Source of the DNA: Paenibacillus sp. SYP-B3998
Lineage (GTDB): Bacteria; Bacillota; Bacilli; Paenibacillales; NBRC-103111
Assembly (NCBI RefSeq): GCF_010820665.1
Contig: NZ_JAAIKC010000002.1
Location: 310,001-374,000 of the forward strand
Length of the DNA stretch: 64,000 bases
Direction: 5' to 3'
The position numbers were made by a program, and so were the translations under genes. Under the pieces are notes generated by a model, which worked only from the letters and a program-made list of their open reading frames with translations, ran no database searches and had not been told where the DNA came from. Shown here piece after piece: positions 43,639 through 51,939 of the stretch; the stretch's first letter is position 1, and each line of letters begins with the position of its first letter.

Positions 43639-43674
43639 CATCCAATTCCCTGATTGAGATTCAAGTATTGGATG
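43639..43674. terminator. Weak hairpin between convergent genes
   Basis: CATCCAAT pairs with ATTGGATG around a 20-base loop, between the stops at 43628 (plus) and 43692 (minus). There is no T-run, so its terminator activity is doubtful. Confidence 0.35.
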
Positions 43675-43691
43675 ACACTTAACAACCGTAT

Positions 43692-45011
43692 TCACACTCC
43701 CTGTTTGTTCATGGAGCGAATCGCGAATGGAATCGCTAGCGCCGCCAAGCTGGCAATGAGTCCGAAAATGAACATACTATGAATGCCAGTAAAAAAATGG
43801 CTTGATTTGGTTAAAATTGCCCCCATAATCGTTACACTAACCGCTGTTCCAATATTACGTGAAAACAACTGTAAGGAAGTCGAAACGCCTTTTTGATGTG
43901 CCTCTACAAGCTGCTGTGAGCCGATGGTCGAAATGGTGAAAATAAGCCCGAAGGCAACGCCTAGTACCATTAATGCGATAAAAGAATACCAAAACGGTGA
44001 GTCTTGACGAAGAAAAAATAACATAAAAGCTGTTATTACAAGAAACAGATTACCTATAATGAGAAGCTTTTTATATCCGAAGCGTAGTACCCATTTGCCA
44101 CTAGGCACAGCGACTGCCATCCAACCAATGGAAGTAGATAACAAAGCAATACCGCTTATAAATAGGGAATAGCCTTGTGTTTGCAGAAACAACGGCATAA
44201 AACTCGATGTGCCGAATAACGCAGCGCAGCTGAGGAATGATCCAGCAATCATGATCGCTACTGGACGATTGCGAAGTAGATTTAAGGGAACGATTGGCGC
44301 ACTTTGTTTTTGCTCGTAGAAATAAAAAACAACCATTAACAACACACCTATCGTGCCGTAAATATAGTTGTAACGTTCCACAGCGGTTGTAAGCAGCAGC
44401 AGCGAAATACCACAGGCAAATAATAGTGCTCCCCCGTAGTCGATAGAAGACCGCTTGGATTGATATACTTCTTTATAAGGCAGCAAGGCAAAGAGCGCTA
44501 CGAGACAAATAGGAATGTTAACGAAAAAAATCCATCGCCAGCTTAAATACGTGACGAAAAATGTACCAAGAAGGGGGGCCAGTATTGCAGATAGACCCCA
44601 CATTCCCGTGAAGAAGGCTTGAACTTTACCTCGCTGCTCCACAGTAAATAAATCACCTGCGATAATGGATGGAAATGGCATCATGACACCTGCCCCTATC
44701 CCTTGAACCGCTCTGAATAGGATAAGCTGAACCATCGTTTGAGATAATCCACAGAGCACAGAGCCTCCCAGAAATAACACAATTCCCGCAGCATAAATGC
44801 GTTTGCGTCCAAAAAGATCCGACAATCGGCCTGCGACAGGTGCCAAGACAGTCGAAAGTACCATATAAGAGGTAAACGCCCAAGCATACAAGTCGTTACC
44901 GCCAATTTCATTCACAATAATAGGCATAGTCGTATTGGCAATCGTGGCATCCATGGATGCCACTAACATCGCGAGCACAATGCTGACCATAACCGTAGTT
45001 CGATTACTCAT
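43692..45011 (-). CDS. MFS multidrug transporter, DHA2/EmrB-like
   Basis: A 439-residue membrane protein. Near the N-terminus M-D-A-T-I-A-N-T-T-M-P is the family's motif D1-like segment, followed by motif A (GRLSDLFGRKRIY) and motif C (L-A-P-L-L-G-T-F-F). It exports drugs or dyes using proton force. Single gene with no adjacent regulator. Confidence 0.88.
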   Translation of the reverse strand: MSNRTTVMVSIVLAMLVASMDATIANTTMPIIVNEIGGNDLYAWAFTSYMVLSTVLAPVAGRLSDLFGRKRIYAAGIVLFLGGSVLCGLSQTMVQLILFRAVQGIGAGVMMPFPSIIAGDLFTVEQRGKVQAFFTGMWGLSAILAPLLGTFFVTYLSWRWIFFVNIPICLVALFALLPYKEVYQSKRSSIDYGGALLFACGISLLLLTTAVERYNYIYGTIGVLLMVVFYFYEQKQSAPIVPLNLLRNRPVAIMIAGSFLSCAALFGTSSFMPLFLQTQGYSLFISGIALLSTSIGWMAVAVPSGKWVLRFGYKKLLIIGNLFLVITAFMLFFLRQDSPFWYSFIALMVLGVAFGLIFTISTIGSQQLVEAHQKGVSTSLQLFSRNIGTAVSVTIMGAILTKSSHFFTGIHSMFIFGLIASLAALAIPFAIRSMNKQGV

Positions 45012-45247
45012 CTACTGCTCCTCCCACTCCATGTTAGTTCCAAATCTTCCTCACATTGTAACTGAAAACAAAGCCTATTGTACATAAAGCAAATCAGACA
45101 CATAGCGGAAATAAACTGTCACTTCAATCTTATTGCACAATATACTGAAAAGCTGTGGAATTAAAAGTTTTTCTTTACAAAATCGATTCACATGACTTAA
45201 AATTAATCCAATTTGAATAGTGGGAATTAGAATGGGGACATGACAAC

Positions 45248-46012
45248 ATGACTTTGAGTATCTTACTGATGGGGGTGTTGGTCGGTTTTCTAGTCGGATT
45301 AACCGGTGTTGGCGGCGCATCCTTGCTCACCCCGGTGTTAGTTATGATCGGTATTCATCCTTCCATAGCAGTAGGAACCGACCTTCTCTATAACTCCATC
45401 ACGAAGCTTTTTGGCACGATCCAGCATTGGCGGCAAAAAACAATCGATTTTAAGCTCGTTAAGATGCTGGCCATGGGTAGTATACCTGGCGTCATTTTAG
45501 CAGTTACTTGCCTAAAATTGTTTGAGTCGAATTATCTCAATCAAGAAATGATCATCAAGCATGCACTTGGCTATGTATTAATTCTGGTTGCGCTAGCTAC
45601 TATGTTTAAAGTGTTCTTCGGGCATAAGCTAAAAGAAAATCGTTGGCAGCTCAAGAGCTTGGCGGAAAAACGCGGATTAACCATTACTATTGGAGCCGTG
45701 CTTGGCTTCATCGTGGGACTAACGTCCATCGGTTCAGGATCGTTGTACGCTATTGCGATGCTGTATTTCTTCCGCATGAGCACGGCGCAGCTCGTTGGTA
45801 CGGATATCGCTCACGCATTCTTCTTAGCGACTACCGCGGGTCTTCTACATGCCAGTATGGGGAATGTCAATTACATGCTTGTTCTGAATCTGCTCATTGG
45901 CTCCATTCCTGGTGTGCTTATCGGCAGCATGCTGTCTGCCAAAGCACACACGAATTTGCTTCGTACGATTATCGCCAGCCTTGTATTACTTAGCGGTATT
46001 AAGCTACTCTAG
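45248..46012 (+). CDS. TauE/SafE-family membrane transporter
   Basis: A 254-residue protein with about eight helices. The two internal repeats begin G-L-T-G-V-G-G-A-S and G-L-T-S-I-G-S-G-S, as is usual for TauE/SafE. The family exports sulfite, sulfoacetate or related anions. The neighbours give no hint of the substrate. GGGGA lies before the ATG. Confidence 0.85.
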   Translation: MTLSILLMGVLVGFLVGLTGVGGASLLTPVLVMIGIHPSIAVGTDLLYNSITKLFGTIQHWRQKTIDFKLVKMLAMGSIPGVILAVTCLKLFESNYLNQEMIIKHALGYVLILVALATMFKVFFGHKLKENRWQLKSLAEKRGLTITIGAVLGFIVGLTSIGSGSLYAIAMLYFFRMSTAQLVGTDIAHAFFLATTAGLLHASMGNVNYMLVLNLLIGSIPGVLIGSMLSAKAHTNLLRTIIASLVLLSGIKLL

Positions 46013-46045
46013 CTGACAAATAAGTTGCTATTGATCTTTCTTTGA

Positions 46046-46789
46046 CTACCGCAGCGTCATTTCCTTAGTAAACCAAAGTTTATAGCTCAACGCGCTTAAA
46101 ATAATACTTGTAATTGCCGCTGCTGCTGTAAATGCGCACAAAATCAAAATCTGATACCGAACTGCGTCGATGGGGTTCGCGCCCGCAATGATCATTCCTG
46201 TCATCATGCCGGGCAGTTGTACAAGTCCAACGGTTTTCATACCGTCAATGGTTGGTATCATGCTCGCTTTCACTGAGCGCTGCAGCGCCTGTTGGATCGC
46301 CTGTCTAATGGACGCTCCGAGTGCCAGCAAGGCCTCAATTTCTCCACGAGAGGAGGCCACCTCTCGATTCATATGATTGAGGAACAAACCGCATACAATC
46401 ATCGAAGTGCCTATCGTCATCCCGCTAATCGGGATGATATATTGTGTCGTTGGTTGAATAATACCTAAACCAAGCATTAGGGAGAGCGTTAGCGTTTCTG
46501 TCGCACCTATTGCGACTGCGATTCGCCAGTGAACACCCCGCAAGCCTTCTCCACGCTTGCCAGCATTATGAGAGGCAATGAAAATCATAACTGCAATTAT
46601 CGTTACAATAAGTCCTAGATTCGCAGATTGGAAAACATAATGCAGCACATAACCAATAAAGAGCAGCTGCAGGGCGCCTCTAATTGTGCCAAAAGCGATG
46701 TCCTTCTCCAATCCAAGCTTTTGCCATCTGGATAAAGCCATCGTAAGGACAACAAAGGTCATGGTGAAGCCTAATGCTAATGTGGACAT
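46046..46789 (-). CDS. fetB: FetB, iron-export ABC transporter permease (UPF0014)
   Basis: A 247-residue protein with seven helices of the UPF0014 family; characteristic segments are A-S-H-N-A-G-K-R and Q-L-P-G-M-M-T-G. It pairs with the FetA ATPase encoded just upstream (stop and start overlap at 46789). In E. coli this pair exports iron and protects against peroxide stress. A Fur/PerR-like box before fetA fits this role. Confidence 0.88.
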   Translation of the reverse strand: MSTLALGFTMTFVVLTMALSRWQKLGLEKDIAFGTIRGALQLLFIGYVLHYVFQSANLGLIVTIIAVMIFIASHNAGKRGEGLRGVHWRIAVAIGATETLTLSLMLGLGIIQPTTQYIIPISGMTIGTSMIVCGLFLNHMNREVASSRGEIEALLALGASIRQAIQQALQRSVKASMIPTIDGMKTVGLVQLPGMMTGMIIAGANPIDAVRYQILILCAFTAAAAITSIILSALSYKLWFTKEMTLR

Positions 46790-47508
46790 TATTCTTGTCC
46801 TCCTTCGCTGGCTCCCGATAAACCAGAACGTTCTATGACCACTGCGGTGCTACCTTCCACCAAGGTGCCGCCTTCCAATATCCAAAGGCGATTGCTAACC
46901 CTTCGTGCTTGCTGCTCTTCATGCGTTACCCACACGAGCGAAAGTCTCTCCTGCTCACACCATCTCATTAGTAAACGCTCAACAGCCTGCTTGCTCTGTC
47001 CATCTAATGCAGAGGTGACCTCATCCAAAAGCAGCAAGTCAGGTCTCAACAGCAAGGATCTTACGAGCTGAAGACGCTGTTTTTGCCCGCCGGATAGATC
47101 GGCTGCTTTTTGATTCCAATCCAGTTCGCCAAGTCCGACCTGCTCCATTAACTCAAGCGCTAGGGGTTTATCGAATTTACGCTGATGAAGTTTGCTCGCT
47201 ACGGCTAGGTTGTCTGCAACGGTTGTTGGCAGCATCACTGGAAGCTGTGGGACGTAGCACACTTTTTTTCGCCAATCGCTCGGGTGCCAACCTGCTGATT
47301 CCTTACCATGCAGCGTTAGTCTGCCGCTATCGATGAGATCCAAGCGGGCTAATAGGCGGAGCAAGGTGCTTTTTCCTTGACCTGAAGGACCAAGCATAGC
47401 AATACGATCACCCATGAGAATTGTCGCATTTATTCGGTCAAACAAAGGGATTTGCCCTCTATTTGGATGTTTCTTATGTAATTGTTCAATCTCAAAAATC
47501 TTTTGCAG
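46789..47508 (-). CDS. fetA: FetA, iron-export ABC transporter ATPase (probable CTG start)
   Basis: A 239-residue ATPase if read from CTG 47508. Walker A is GPSGQGKST, the signature is LSGGQKQRL and Walker B is LLLLDEVTSALD. The first standard start in frame (TTG 47445) would remove the N-terminal strand F-E-I-E-Q-L-H-K-K-H-P that all ABC ATPases have. The in-frame TGA at about 47517 forbids any start further up. GAGGAG lies 9 bases before CTG 47508. A sequencing or real frameshift is the alternative explanation. Confidence 0.82.
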   Translation of the reverse strand: MQKIFEIEQLHKKHPNRGQIPLFDRINATILMGDRIAMLGPSGQGKSTLLRLLARLDLIDSGRLTLHGKESAGWHPSDWRKKVCYVPQLPVMLPTTVADNLAVASKLHQRKFDKPLALELMEQVGLGELDWNQKAADLSGGQKQRLQLVRSLLLRPDLLLLDEVTSALDGQSKQAVERLLMRWCEQERLSLVWVTHEEQQARRVSNRLWILEGGTLVEGSTAVVIERSGLSGASEGGQE

Positions 47509-47549
47509 ATGAAGTCACTCCTCAAACATTTTGCTACCTTCGTCATGAC

Positions 47550-47570
47550 TGATAATGGTTTTCATTATAA
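47550..47570. promoter_or_regulatory. Fur/PerR-like box overlapping an extended -10 of fetAB
   Basis: TGATAATG-N5-CATTATAA has the inverted arms of Fur or PerR boxes. On the minus strand it overlaps TGTTATAAT, an extended -10 (TATAAT at 47564-47569). Binding would therefore block fetAB transcription. The right half matches PerR best, the left half Fur. Confidence 0.55.
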
Positions 47571-47688
47571 CACACCCCCTTACAAGTGGCCCATTTTATA
47601 CAAAAATGGATACTGCCTACACCACGAAAGACAGATTGCTCATATTTTGTGAAGAAGACCCCACCTCGCGACAAAGGAACTACTGCTC

Positions 47689-48311
47689 ATGCAGCGACTA
47701 ATGTGCAAAGGAAAAATTCACCGTGCTACGGTAACGGAAGCGGATCTGGAATCTAATCATGTCATATGCGATTGCGGAAGCACACTGCTGGCGGACTATG
47801 ATCTAAGAGCAAACTGCTTACACGTTAACTAAGGAGGCGCTTACAGCACGTGTTCAATATGGCGCAGCAACATTTCTTGTAGATGGCTTCATACACGAGG
47901 CCGCGGCGATAATCGAAGCAGGCAAAGATGAACAAGGCTGGGTTAATGTCAGCACATTGAAAGAAGCCGGACGGGTGGAAGGCAAGAAGACAATGGGATT
48001 TGAACTTGCGGAGCAGTTGTGGTCGCGCCACAGCCTGCGGGCGTACAGGCCAGCCCGATAGGCATGCGAGTGTCTGAGCCTCCGGATTTAGCGTTTATCT
48101 TATCGATCCTGGAGAAAAGCGGTCGGACAGCTTTATCGCTAAGCAAAAGCCAAATTGCCAACGCAGCCAAGTGCTTGGGCAGCCAAGGCATTTCCTCCTC
48201 GCCTGAGGGAACCGCGACTTGGGCAGGGGTATGCTCGCATGCTGCGATACAGGCTGGCTGCGACCGACCGACTCGGTCGTTGTGTTCAACACGTCTCATA
48301 CGTTGAAATAA
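47689..48311 (+). pseudogene. thrC: Decayed threonine synthase gene, fused to a panD-like start
   Basis: Several plus-strand reading frames carry pieces of a threonine synthase in the right order. From ATG 47689 the frame reads M-Q-R-L-M-C-K-G-K-I-H-R-A-T-V-T-E-A-D-L, which is the start of aspartate decarboxylase (PanD), then runs into C-D-C-G-S-T-L-L-A-D-Y-D-L, like the zinc-knuckle start of threonine synthase, and stops at 47832. A second frame (from 47831) gives G-W-V-N-V-S-T-L-K-E and V-E-G-K-K-T-M-G-F-E-L-A-E-Q. A third (from about 48019) gives the C-terminal domain, and the last frame ends V-V-V-F-N-T-S-H-T-L-K. At about 620 bases it is half normal length, so it is non-functional. Confidence 0.75.
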
Positions 48312-48432
48312 GTGATTTTGCATGCGACGACTCCCTGCCAATCATAAAGAGCTACAATGATTATCTCAATCATATACAGTAGTTGCGCGTCCGATTGGAT
48401 ATGCATGAAATAAGCCTTCATGAATTGAAAAA

Positions 48433-48460
48433 AACAGCCAAGGGCAGTCCCCTGGCTGTT
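48433..48460 (-). terminator. Terminator of the acidic hypothetical gene
   Basis: AACAGCCA-GGG and CCC-TGGCTGTT pair with one mismatch around CAGT; on the minus strand it is followed by a run of six T. It lies directly after the minus-strand stop at 48468. Confidence 0.85.
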
Positions 48461-48467
48461 CGCACGT

Positions 48468-49136
48468 TTAGTTATTTTCGTTATTTTCGTTAGTTCCGTT
48501 AGACCCTAATCCGTTTTCTTCATACAGTCGGTACATCGCTTGAATCAGAGGCTCGGCCGGGTCACGATTCAGCAAATAAAGCGTCATTAAATATTGTAGC
48601 GGCATTGCACACGTGTTATTTCCCTCTTCAACCACGACGAAGCCAGCCTCAAGGACAGGACCGTGTTCTTCATGAAGCTCCAAATCCACATAGATTTTCT
48701 GATCAGGGAATTCTTCACGTACCATGTTCGCACAGTAAGGAACGATATGCTTATCGAGCAATGCTTTGGCATCGTCTTCCGATTGCGGCGGATCAGGCAG
48801 CGGATGGCTATCTGGGCTCCGCAGCAAATCAACGAAGAAGGATGACAACCAAATTCCAGCATTCGGATTGTTTTGAAAATTACGCATGATTTCATTTAGG
48901 AAAAATCCGCATGAGCACGTTTTTTCATCTTTTTTAAGTGTGAAAGCAAACATTGGACCATACGTCGGATTATTGCCAATTTGCCCGTCAACTTCATAGT
49001 CTTCGTATTGATCTTTCAATACTTGTTGGATGTGCTGAAACCATGTTACGATCACTTGACCCTGTTCGAGCTCTTGATCTTGCGCTTGTTGTTCGAGATC
49101 AAGACCAGCTTGAGTCTCCGTATTTTTTTCGGTCAT
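48468..49136 (-). CDS. Acidic conserved-looking protein, unknown function
   Basis: A 222-residue cytoplasmic protein, Glu/Gln/Asp-rich at both ends, with a globular middle (W-F-Q-H-I-Q-Q-V-L-K start, one C-S-C near residue 85, and C-A-M-P-L-Q-Y near the end). The C-terminus carries N-E-N-N repeats from tandem AACGAAAAT units. The start was set at 49136, the first ATG after GGAGG (11 bases); the ATG at 49160 has no ribosome site. No family recognised. Confidence 0.7.
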   Translation of the reverse strand: MTEKNTETQAGLDLEQQAQDQELEQGQVIVTWFQHIQQVLKDQYEDYEVDGQIGNNPTYGPMFAFTLKKDEKTCSCGFFLNEIMRNFQNNPNAGIWLSSFFVDLLRSPDSHPLPDPPQSEDDAKALLDKHIVPYCANMVREEFPDQKIYVDLELHEEHGPVLEAGFVVVEEGNNTCAMPLQYLMTLYLLNRDPAEPLIQAMYRLYEENGLGSNGTNENNENN

Positions 49137-49221
49137 TGGGTTTAAAGCCTCCTGAATCATTCAAATTCGCACGAATATTTCTATTGTACCGCATTTGTCC
49201 AAGTTCAGAAAGCTATTGTTG

Positions 49222-49374
49222 CTAGTAGGGGCGAATTCGAACAACACCAATCTCTGAAGCATTAACAGATATCGCGTTGCCGCCCTGTCCGATGGAGGCT
49301 TTCGCCGATTGTCTTACGCGAACTTTCGTTTTTCCAATGCTGGAACTTTGTTGTTTCGTAGCTTTACGCCGCAT
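49222..49374 (-). CDS. Small basic protein, intact member of a two-gene family
   Basis: A 50-residue protein, start MRRKATKQQSSSIGK and end E-I-G-V-V-R-I-R-P-Y. AAAGGGTGA lies 6 bases before the ATG at 49374. The central Q-S-A-K-A-x-x-G-Q-G-G-N-A motif returns in a second, frameshifted copy 50 bases upstream (49428-49587). No family was recognised; its size and strand-like Val/Ile alternation resemble small spore or germination proteins, but this is speculation. Confidence 0.55.
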   Translation of the reverse strand: MRRKATKQQSSSIGKTKVRVRQSAKASIGQGGNAISVNASEIGVVRIRPY

Positions 49375-49427
49375 GAACGTTCACCCTTTATCAGCTAGCT
49401 CTCTCTGATTAGAGTAGGGGATGAAGC

Positions 49428-49587
49428 TCAGCGCTTCTTTGCTTTTTTAAAGATTTGCACGTTGATGGCATTACTTGCCAAAGCATTTCCTTGCTGGGCA
49501 GTCGCTTTTCAGATTGGTGAATATTGATAACAATAACGTTTTTTTGCCTACACGATACTGATACGTTTTCACATGTGCACGAATCAT
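49428..49587 (-). pseudogene. Frameshifted paralogue of the 50-residue small protein
   Basis: Starting from ATG 49587 (AAGGAGG 9 bases before) the frame reads MIRAHVKTYQYRVGKK. At the A-run the frame that fits changes to N-V-I-V-I-N-I-H-Q-S, and after CAATCTG changes again to K-A-T-A-Q-Q-G-N-A-L-A-S-N-A-I-N-V-Q-I-F-K-K-A-K-K-R, ending at 49428. Putting one base back at each of the two sites gives one 53-residue protein that aligns with its neighbour in Q-S-A-K-A and G-N-A. Two single-base losses, one in a homopolymer, could also be sequencing errors. Confidence 0.5.
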
Positions 49588-49667
49588 CTGCCTCATCCTC
49601 CTTCGATGCTCACCTATCCTCACTCCTCAGGATAGGTAAGTGAAGAATAGCTTTTTCCCGACAATTG

Positions 49668-51551
49668 CTACATACGATTTGGTGTAGGAAGCCCAAGTAT
49701 TTGTAATACTTGATGAAGTGTCTCTTTATACGCTTGTGTAATCCACAGACGATGGGAAATAAGTTCAACTGTTCCCTTCAACACAGGACAAGTGCCATAA
49801 AAATGATTAAAGAGGGCTGCCAGCTCGAAGGCATACTGGCAAATAACACTTGGCGCTAACTGCGTAATGGCATTATCCAGTGTCTCAGGCCAATAAGCGA
49901 GATGTCTGAGGAGTTTATACTCAGATTCTTCAAGCTTATCTGCATCTAACTGCCATGCTATCCCTTGCACGTGCGGCTCTCTTTTGGCTTTATCCAAAAT
50001 ACTATTCGCTCTTGTATAGGCATAAAGCACATAAACGCCAGAATTGCCTGTTACCTCAGTCGCTTGCTGAATATCAAGAATAACTTCGGTTTGCAAGTGG
50101 TATTTGAGCAAATAATAGCGAATAGCTGCTGCAGCGATTGATTTGCTGGATATCCCCGCTTTTCTAGAACGCTTAGCATCAATGACAATTTCCATGTGGT
50201 CGAGCAGATCGGCCACTTTGATTCCAATACCCTGACGACCGGACATGGCGTAAGAGCTTTTGCCATCAGAGATATCTATGCCTAGTCCTGCGGCTGTATC
50301 GGGACTTAAGGAAACAACGCCATAACTCACGTGTTTAAGCTGATTGGCTTGCTTCTCATAGCCGAGCACTTCGAGCGCCAGCTTAACCATTGCTTGCGGG
50401 TATTGCTGACGATGATCAATGACATTGATCACCATATCGGCACGGCCGATTGCCTTCTTGCTGCCTACTGGCGCTGTTGACCATAGACCTGTCTCCCACT
50501 TTTTATAAACAAAATCATTCTCTAGGATGCCGAATTTCCACAGGTGATAAGCAATATCCTTAGCGGTATACGTTAGAATGCCATTCGAACGCACAAGTAC
50601 TTTATCTGCCTGATAGTCAGAACCCTCTATAGGATCTGCGCTGTCGCTACTGTGCTTAAGCACCCAACATCCCGTAAGCTTTCCCTCCGTTACTTTGTGA
50701 AACATGCCTGTTTGCTGCAAGAGCTTGAAAGCCGTGTCCCAGAATCCTTCCCTAACAATGCTGCTCTCCCATACAAGCACATCATAGCCGATGCCAAAAT
50801 GCTTCATTTCTTCAAGTTGCTCGCGAACAATTCGTTCAGCAACGAGAGCCCCGACCCACGCAAGATTTGAATGACCTGCCTCTAACGCATGAAGCACAAC
50901 TGAGCGTTCCTCCACAAGTGATGGATTTACTTGATAAATCTGATTAACCTTGGCATAGGTATCCCAGCAGAAATCACCGAAACGTTCATAAGGCTGCTCG
51001 GTTCGCGTATGTAGAATCCCTACGACCGTATCGGCTAACTGATTTCCTAAATCATCGATATAATTGTGGACCTCAACCTGATAACCCGCTTGGCGCAGCA
51101 TACGCGAAAGTGAATCTCCAATGACAGAATTTCTCAAATGTCCGATATGAGCCGCTTTATTGGGATTAATAGAGGTATGTTCCACAAGCACCTTTTTGCG
51201 CGTCATTGAATCTTTCAGCGGTTTAGCCGTATGGAATTCTTGGGATGCCCATTCTTGCCAATCTACATAAAAGTTCAGAAAACCGGGCTGAGCAACAACG
51301 ATTTGGGAGAACAATCGTTGTATCGATCCACTCTTCTCCATGCGTTCCTTTAACGACACCGCGATTTGCATGGGAGGCTTGTGCAGGTGTCTGGCCAGCA
51401 GCATTGCGATGTTCGTGCTGTAATCACCATGCTCCTTGTTTGCCGGATGCTCCGTTATTACTTTCAACTGTGGAGGACTCGCAAGTCCATGCTCATGCAA
51501 TAGGGCGACTGTCTGAGCTTCAATTTCGGCGATTAAATCGTGATGCATCAT
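49668..51551 (-). CDS. argS: Arginyl-tRNA synthetase
   Basis: A 627-residue class I synthetase. The HIGH motif is in NPNKAAHIGHLRN, and the KMSKS position reads YAMSGRQG, without the first Lys, as in some ArgS groups. The N-terminal Add1 domain and C-terminal DALR anticodon domain are complete (S-V-Y-V-L-Y-A-Y-x-R and L-x-x-F-Y-G-T-C-P-V). The ATG at 51551 follows GGAGGAA by 6 bases; the open frame further up lies in the T-box terminator. It charges tRNA-Arg. Controlled by the T-box leader upstream. It may be a second, inducible argS. Confidence 0.93.
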   Translation of the reverse strand: MMHHDLIAEIEAQTVALLHEHGLASPPQLKVITEHPANKEHGDYSTNIAMLLARHLHKPPMQIAVSLKERMEKSGSIQRLFSQIVVAQPGFLNFYVDWQEWASQEFHTAKPLKDSMTRKKVLVEHTSINPNKAAHIGHLRNSVIGDSLSRMLRQAGYQVEVHNYIDDLGNQLADTVVGILHTRTEQPYERFGDFCWDTYAKVNQIYQVNPSLVEERSVVLHALEAGHSNLAWVGALVAERIVREQLEEMKHFGIGYDVLVWESSIVREGFWDTAFKLLQQTGMFHKVTEGKLTGCWVLKHSSDSADPIEGSDYQADKVLVRSNGILTYTAKDIAYHLWKFGILENDFVYKKWETGLWSTAPVGSKKAIGRADMVINVIDHRQQYPQAMVKLALEVLGYEKQANQLKHVSYGVVSLSPDTAAGLGIDISDGKSSYAMSGRQGIGIKVADLLDHMEIVIDAKRSRKAGISSKSIAAAAIRYYLLKYHLQTEVILDIQQATEVTGNSGVYVLYAYTRANSILDKAKREPHVQGIAWQLDADKLEESEYKLLRHLAYWPETLDNAITQLAPSVICQYAFELAALFNHFYGTCPVLKGTVELISHRLWITQAYKETLHQVLQILGLPTPNRM

Positions 51552-51855
51552 GGTAAGTTCCTCCCAAATTTGTTGTTGAAACGCAAAAAAGCCCTCGTCT
51601 CCAATAAAGAGACGAGAGCCATTCATTCCCGCGGTACCACTCTAAGTGTCCGACCTATGGGATCGGACCACTCCTTCGATAACGGCTAAAGCCGGATCTT
51701 CCTACTATTCGTTTCAGAAGACCATCTCCCAGGCCCGTTTCGTTCTTGGCATTCGTACCGGTTCCCACCAATCCCGGCTCGCTGCGACTGTCCGACAAGA
51801 ACTACTTTCCTGTTCAGTAATGTTAATTATTTAATTATGAATTTCACTGAATATT
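51552..51855 (-). promoter_or_regulatory. argS: T-box riboswitch leader of argS
   Basis: The minus strand has the T-box core AGAGTGGTACCGCGG (51629-51643), which pairs with the acceptor end of uncharged tRNA. It is followed by a terminator (stem about 51591-51620, then a T-run to 51584). Upstream lies a long stem I region with the A-G-C-C-G-G-x-G-x-T-G-G-T-x-G-A-A-C-C-G-G pattern. Uncharged tRNA-Arg should prevent termination. The specifier codon was not assigned with certainty. Confidence 0.9.
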
Positions 51856-51861
51856 AAGTTA

Positions 51862-51890
51862 TTTATACAGGATCGCTAAATTGTTGTCAA
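51862..51890 (-). promoter_or_regulatory. Sigma-A promoter of argS
   Basis: TTGACA (51885-51890) and TATAAA (51862-51867), both read on the minus strand, are spaced by exactly 17 bases just before the T-box leader. This is the best promoter seen in the window. Confidence 0.85.
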
Positions 51891-51939
51891 GACTCATATA
51901 AGCGCACATCATAAATTTATCCTTTAACCACAGCTATTA

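Noticed and set aside
48019-48306. Independent 95-residue gene
   Set aside because: Its translation matches the C-terminal part of threonine synthase, so it is part of the pseudogene.
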